A stretch of 54,255 nucleotides of DNA, taken from NCBI GenBank assembly GCA_031267135.1, contig JAIRZQ010000183.1, forward strand, positions 1 to 54,255, read 5' to 3'. The translations under genes were made by a program, and so were the position numbers. Positions 51,952 to 54,255 of this stretch are shown one piece after another (positions within the stretch are counted from its first letter, which is position 1; each line of letters starts with the position of its first letter). The notes under the pieces were generated by a model, which saw only the letters and a list, made by a program, of their open reading frames with translations, did no database searches and was not told the DNA's origin. This DNA is from Prevotellaceae bacterium (GTDB lineage: Bacteria; Bacteroidota; Bacteroidia; Bacteroidales; UBA932).

Positions 51952-52878
51952 ATGAAAAAACTGATTATATTTATGTCAGTACTGGCAGGTATTATTGCAG
52001 CCTCTTCGTGCCAGTCGCGATTAAACGGTTCATCAAGCGATATTGACTCGCTAAGTTACAGTATCGGTGTTATGTGGGGCTATCAGATGACAATGGACAG
52101 GCTGGACTTTGTAAATATCAGCAAAGCCATAGCTCAACTGAAACAAAAAATCAAAGAACCCGTATCGGCTGAAAACAATATTTATACATTATCGATGCAG
52201 TTAAGAGAATTTTTGCAAAAATCGCCGCAGCGAGTCTATACCAAGCCGGAAAAGGAGCATGTAACAACTCTGCTCGGCGCTGTTTGGGCGCATCAGCTTA
52301 ACGAAGCAAATATTTTACGACTGAATCTAAAATACACAAAGCAGGGAATAAGAGACATGATGAAAAACGATACCGCATCGTTACAGTTGAAACTTGAACA
52401 GTCAAACAACTACATAATGGAATATAAAATTCGGTTTGAAAAAAGGGAAAACGAAAAACGTCTTGAAGAAGGTCGCCGGTTTTTTGAAAAAAACAAAAAT
52501 GAAGAAGGAGTTGTTACAACCGAAAGCGGATTGCAGTATAAAGTCATAAATCAGGGAAATGATGAAAAGACAGCAATAGGCGATACGGCGTATATTAACA
52601 TCGCAATAACCCAAATTAACGGCGATACAATAGAAAACAGCAGTGAAAAGGCTTATTTTATTGCCGAAAACCGCTTAATCAAAGGTCTCTTTGAAGGATT
52701 GCTGCTATTTGGCGAAGGAGCAAAATTTACTTTGTACATTCCGAGCGAACTTGCATTCGGCAGTACAGTAGAACCATGGATAACGCAAAAAATAAAACCT
52801 GACATGGCTTTAATATACAATATCGAAATTAAAAAATTAATCAAAAATAATAGTCATTCTAAATCGAAAAGAAAATGA
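51952..52878 (+). CDS. FKBP-type protein with degenerate isomerase domain, lipoprotein
   Basis: A 308-residue lipoprotein (signal ending ASSC, about Cys20). The N-terminal half (about 25-180) is helical, including an FKBP_N-like dimerisation segment. A C-terminal FKBP domain (about 200-300) begins GVVTTESGLQYKVI, as in the next protein. Its active-site residues have changed: the usual FD is EN (IENSS), the GW of the binding pocket is GL (LIKGLFEG), and the final LIPP-type loop is altered. I expect a chaperone role over proline isomerase activity. Confidence 0.82.
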   Translation: MKKLIIFMSVLAGIIAASSCQSRLNGSSSDIDSLSYSIGVMWGYQMTMDRLDFVNISKAIAQLKQKIKEPVSAENNIYTLSMQLREFLQKSPQRVYTKPEKEHVTTLLGAVWAHQLNEANILRLNLKYTKQGIRDMMKNDTASLQLKLEQSNNYIMEYKIRFEKRENEKRLEEGRRFFEKNKNEEGVVTTESGLQYKVINQGNDEKTAIGDTAYINIAITQINGDTIENSSEKAYFIAENRLIKGLFEGLLLFGEGAKFTLYIPSELAFGSTVEPWITQKIKPDMALIYNIEIKKLIKNNSHSKSKRK

Positions 52879-53552
52879 AACAAATTTTAATTTTATGTAT
52901 TGCGGCATTAATGTTTACAACAGTGTCGTGTGCGCAAGGCACAAATAAAAATTCTCAAAACGAAGAAACAGGACAGGACGTTCAAGATGCATCGTACGCA
53001 TTTGGCGTTGACGTCGGTAACAGCCTTAAATCGTATAATATCGAAGGTTTTGACATCGACAGGTTTATAGAAGGCTTCAAAGCCATATTCAACGATGATG
53101 GAAAAATCGACATTATGGCAAACAGAACGATACTTCAAAACTTTATGGGTGCTTTGCAGGCAAAAAAGAGCGAAAAAAACAGGGCTGAAGGAGAAACGTT
53201 TCTCGAAAAAAACAAAAATGAACCCGGCGTAGTTACAACCGAAAGCGGATTGCAGTACAGAATAGAAAAAGACGGAACGGGAGAATATCCGGTAGCCGAA
53301 AGCGAAGTTGAAGTTGCGTATAGAGGCACGCTTATTGATGGTCGTGAATTTGATGCAAATGAAAAAATTAACTTGTCGCTTAACCGTGTAATTGCAGGCT
53401 GGACCGAAGGAATACAAAAAATCAACGAAGGCGGAAAAATAACGCTTTTTATTCCTTATAATCTTGCTTATGGCGAAAGAGGCGGAGGAAATATTATCGA
53501 ACCGTATTCGGCATTAATTTTTGAAATTGAACTGTTTAAAATCATAAAATAA
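52875..53552 (+). CDS. FKBP-type peptidyl-prolyl isomerase, exported
   Basis: A 225-residue protein with a signal peptide and a possible lipobox (TVSCAQG). An FKBP_N-like helical part (about 40-110) is followed by a complete FKBP domain: EVAYRGTLIDGREFDA, then VIAGWTEGIQKINEGGKITL and FIPYNLAYGERG, with the FD, GW and AYG pocket residues present. It should catalyse proline isomerisation of exported proteins. Its start overlaps the upstream stop as ATGA, so the pair is translationally coupled. Confidence 0.93.
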   Translation: MKQILILCIAALMFTTVSCAQGTNKNSQNEETGQDVQDASYAFGVDVGNSLKSYNIEGFDIDRFIEGFKAIFNDDGKIDIMANRTILQNFMGALQAKKSEKNRAEGETFLEKNKNEPGVVTTESGLQYRIEKDGTGEYPVAESEVEVAYRGTLIDGREFDANEKINLSLNRVIAGWTEGIQKINEGGKITLFIPYNLAYGERGGGNIIEPYSALIFEIELFKIIK

Positions 53553-53553
53553 A

Positions 53554-53952
53554 ATGGCTCTCGACATTGCAGGCATACTTATACAGAAATTGGATATCAA
53601 ATCGGGCGAAGGCGCTCGCGGAGCATGGAAAATACAGGATGTAATAATAGAAACCATAGAACAGTATCCGCGAAAGATTTGCATATCGTTTTGGAATGAG
53701 AAAATAAGCGACCTTGATAAAATAAAGCTTGGAGATAAAATAACGGTAAGCGTAAATATCGACTCGCGCGAAGCCAACGGACGATGGTTTACTTCCATAC
53801 GTGCGTGGCGCATACAGCTTTCGGACGAAAATGCCGATCAACAGCAGGCATCTGCATCCCAGCCGGCGAACAGTTTTAATAACATTCCAACGCCAACATC
53901 AAGTGATTTTATAGATATTTCAACTGATGAAATAGATGATTTACCTTTCTAA
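53554..53952 (+). CDS. DUF3127 OB-fold protein with SSB-like C-terminal tip
   Basis: A 132-residue protein starting one base after the FKBP stop. The DUF3127 core (about 5-95) is a small beta-barrel with GARGAWKIQDVIIET and WFTSIRAWRIQL. A Gln/Ala/Ser-rich linker follows, then an acidic end TDEIDDLPF. That tail closely mimics the acidic DDxPF tip by which single-stranded-DNA-binding protein recruits its partners, so it may bind DNA-repair proteins; this is inference. Confidence 0.88.
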   Translation: MALDIAGILIQKLDIKSGEGARGAWKIQDVIIETIEQYPRKICISFWNEKISDLDKIKLGDKITVSVNIDSREANGRWFTSIRAWRIQLSDENADQQQASASQPANSFNNIPTPTSSDFIDISTDEIDDLPF

Positions 53953-53965
53953 AAAGGTTTTTTTA
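53943..53965 (+). terminator. Terminator of the FKBP/DUF3127 operon
   Basis: ACCTTT (53943-53948) pairs with AAAGGT (53953-53958), followed by TTTTTTT. The stop codon of the DUF3127 gene is in the loop, so termination is immediate. Confidence 0.65.
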
Positions 53966-54005
53966 TGCTATTTGGATGAAAAGAGGTTTATTGTTAAATA
54001 CAAAG

Positions 54006-54032
54006 CCTCTTTTCTATTTATTCTAAATGAGC
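54006..54032. repeat. 27-bp dispersed repeat, copy 2 (inverted)
   Basis: The reverse complement matches 47219-47245 with a single mismatch. Like copy 1 it lies shortly after the last gene of a plus-strand operon. Confidence 0.8.
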
Positions 54033-54145
54033 AGGTTATTTAGTTGCTCCTTAACAAGTATATTTTTCAAAGATAAGAGATAATGAAGATATTTTTTCTG
54101 TTTCTTTTGTACCAAGACAAAAGTAACAGGAAAAACATTTATTAC

Positions 54146-54255
54146 TGTCCGCTAAAACTTTTTTGAGGGCACAAAATCAGGGCTGATTTCTATCTTTTAG
54201 AAATCAGCCCTTTTTTGGTTAATTTTGCGTTATCGAGCTAAAAAAATAAACCAAT
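54146..54255 (+). mobile_element. Possible left end of an insertion sequence
   Basis: From TGTCCGCTAAAAC at 54146 the layout is terminal-repeat-like sequence, strong hairpin, a -7 box TAATTTTG (54220-54227) and a short leader that runs to the window edge just where a start codon would be expected. This is how IS4-type elements of Bacteroidales often begin, as I recall them. No transposase codon is visible, so this is only a suggestion. Confidence 0.3.
54179..54216. terminator. Strong terminator-like hairpin
   Basis: AGGGCTGATTTCT (54179-54191) pairs perfectly with AGAAATCAGCCCT (54199-54211) around a seven-base loop, then TTTTTT. If the flanking sequence is an insertion element, it would protect the transposase from read-in. 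Confidence 0.75.

Larger units (their letters stand above)
53953..54255. other. Non-coding right end with several hairpins
   Basis: It holds the terminator, an AAAGAGG/CCTCTTT hairpin (to 54013), the second 27-bp repeat (54006-54032), an inverted repeat CTGTTtCTTTTGT/ACAAAAGtAACAG at 54098-54129, and a strong terminator-like hairpin at 54179-54216 followed by a promoter box. There is no ORF of note. Confidence 0.6.

Noticed and set aside
1-54255. CRISPR arrays and rRNA genes
   Set aside because: I found no regularly spaced direct repeats and no rRNA-like sequence on either strand.

Overview
The window looks like a chromosomal segment from a member of the Bacteroidota, most likely Bacteroidales. 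The signs are an AT-rich genome, a SusC/SusD polysaccharide utilisation locus, promoters with the TAnnTTTG -7 box instead of sigma70 boxes, many lipoproteins and 'AQ'-ending signal peptides, and families typical of the phylum (DUF4492 beside cytochrome bd, DUF2795, DUF4491, DUF3127, a GG-leader peptide with a radical SAM maturase). I see no rRNA genes and no CRISPR array. One tRNA, tRNA-Leu(GAG), is present.

Layout. 1-457: the N-terminal part of a tyrosine recombinase that runs off the left edge, next to tRNA-Leu (628-711), so the left edge is probably inside an integrated element. 0.9-4.1 kb: the cytochrome bd oxidase operon (DUF4492, cydA, cydB). 4.5-9.8 kb: housekeeping genes on the plus strand (FAD dehydrogenase, PduO-type cobalamin adenosyltransferase, DUF2795, folB, tgt, HD hydrolase). 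9.8-12.4 kb: a lipoprotein nitroreductase, a charged hypothetical protein, glutathione peroxidase and a GNAT protein. 12.5-16.9 kb: a defence-type patch with a single-chain restriction-modification-specificity protein, its probable controller protein, a small HTH/membrane pair and a 5'-truncated repressor. 17.0-20.7 kb: secreted proteins of unknown role (an OmpA-like protein, a lipoprotein, a gene broken by an in-frame TGA), with an 88-bp direct repeat and a long hairpin. 20.8-29.4 kb: rlmB, an ABC-F protein, aroK, parC, a second lipoprotein nitroreductase and parE.

29.9-38.3 kb is a four-gene xylan utilisation locus: SusC, SusD, a surface glycan-binding protein and a GH10 xylanase whose catalytic domain is split by two carbohydrate-binding modules. 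The three lipoproteins and the TonB-dependent porin should work together at the outer membrane: the xylanase cuts xylan, the SGBP and SusD hold the chains, and SusC imports the oligosaccharides. 38.6-39.2 kb holds a UbiX-type flavin prenyltransferase.

39.4-44.5 kb is the most interesting region: a compact minus-strand cluster that appears to make a ribosomally synthesised, radical-SAM-modified peptide. In order of transcription it has a long structured hairpin, an XRE regulator, an inverted repeat that could be its operator, a 69-residue precursor with an LKGG leader and a Cys/Gly heptad-repeat core, a strong terminator, a radical SAM/SPASM maturase, a secreted EreA/ChaN-like protein and a secreted alpha/beta hydrolase. 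No transporter or C39 peptidase is present here. The hairpin has a structural relative at 19.86-19.97 kb: the stem sequences differ, but the loop motif and a possible pseudoknot are shared.

44.8-54.0 kb: a lipoprotein peptide deformylase coupled to a YgiQ radical SAM protein, an AraC regulator, two tandem DUF4491 membrane proteins, a GH3 enzyme, a polysaccharide deacetylase-like lipoprotein, two FKBP-type proteins and a DUF3127 OB-fold protein with an SSB-like tail. The last 300 bases are non-coding, carry several hairpins and may include the left end of an insertion sequence.
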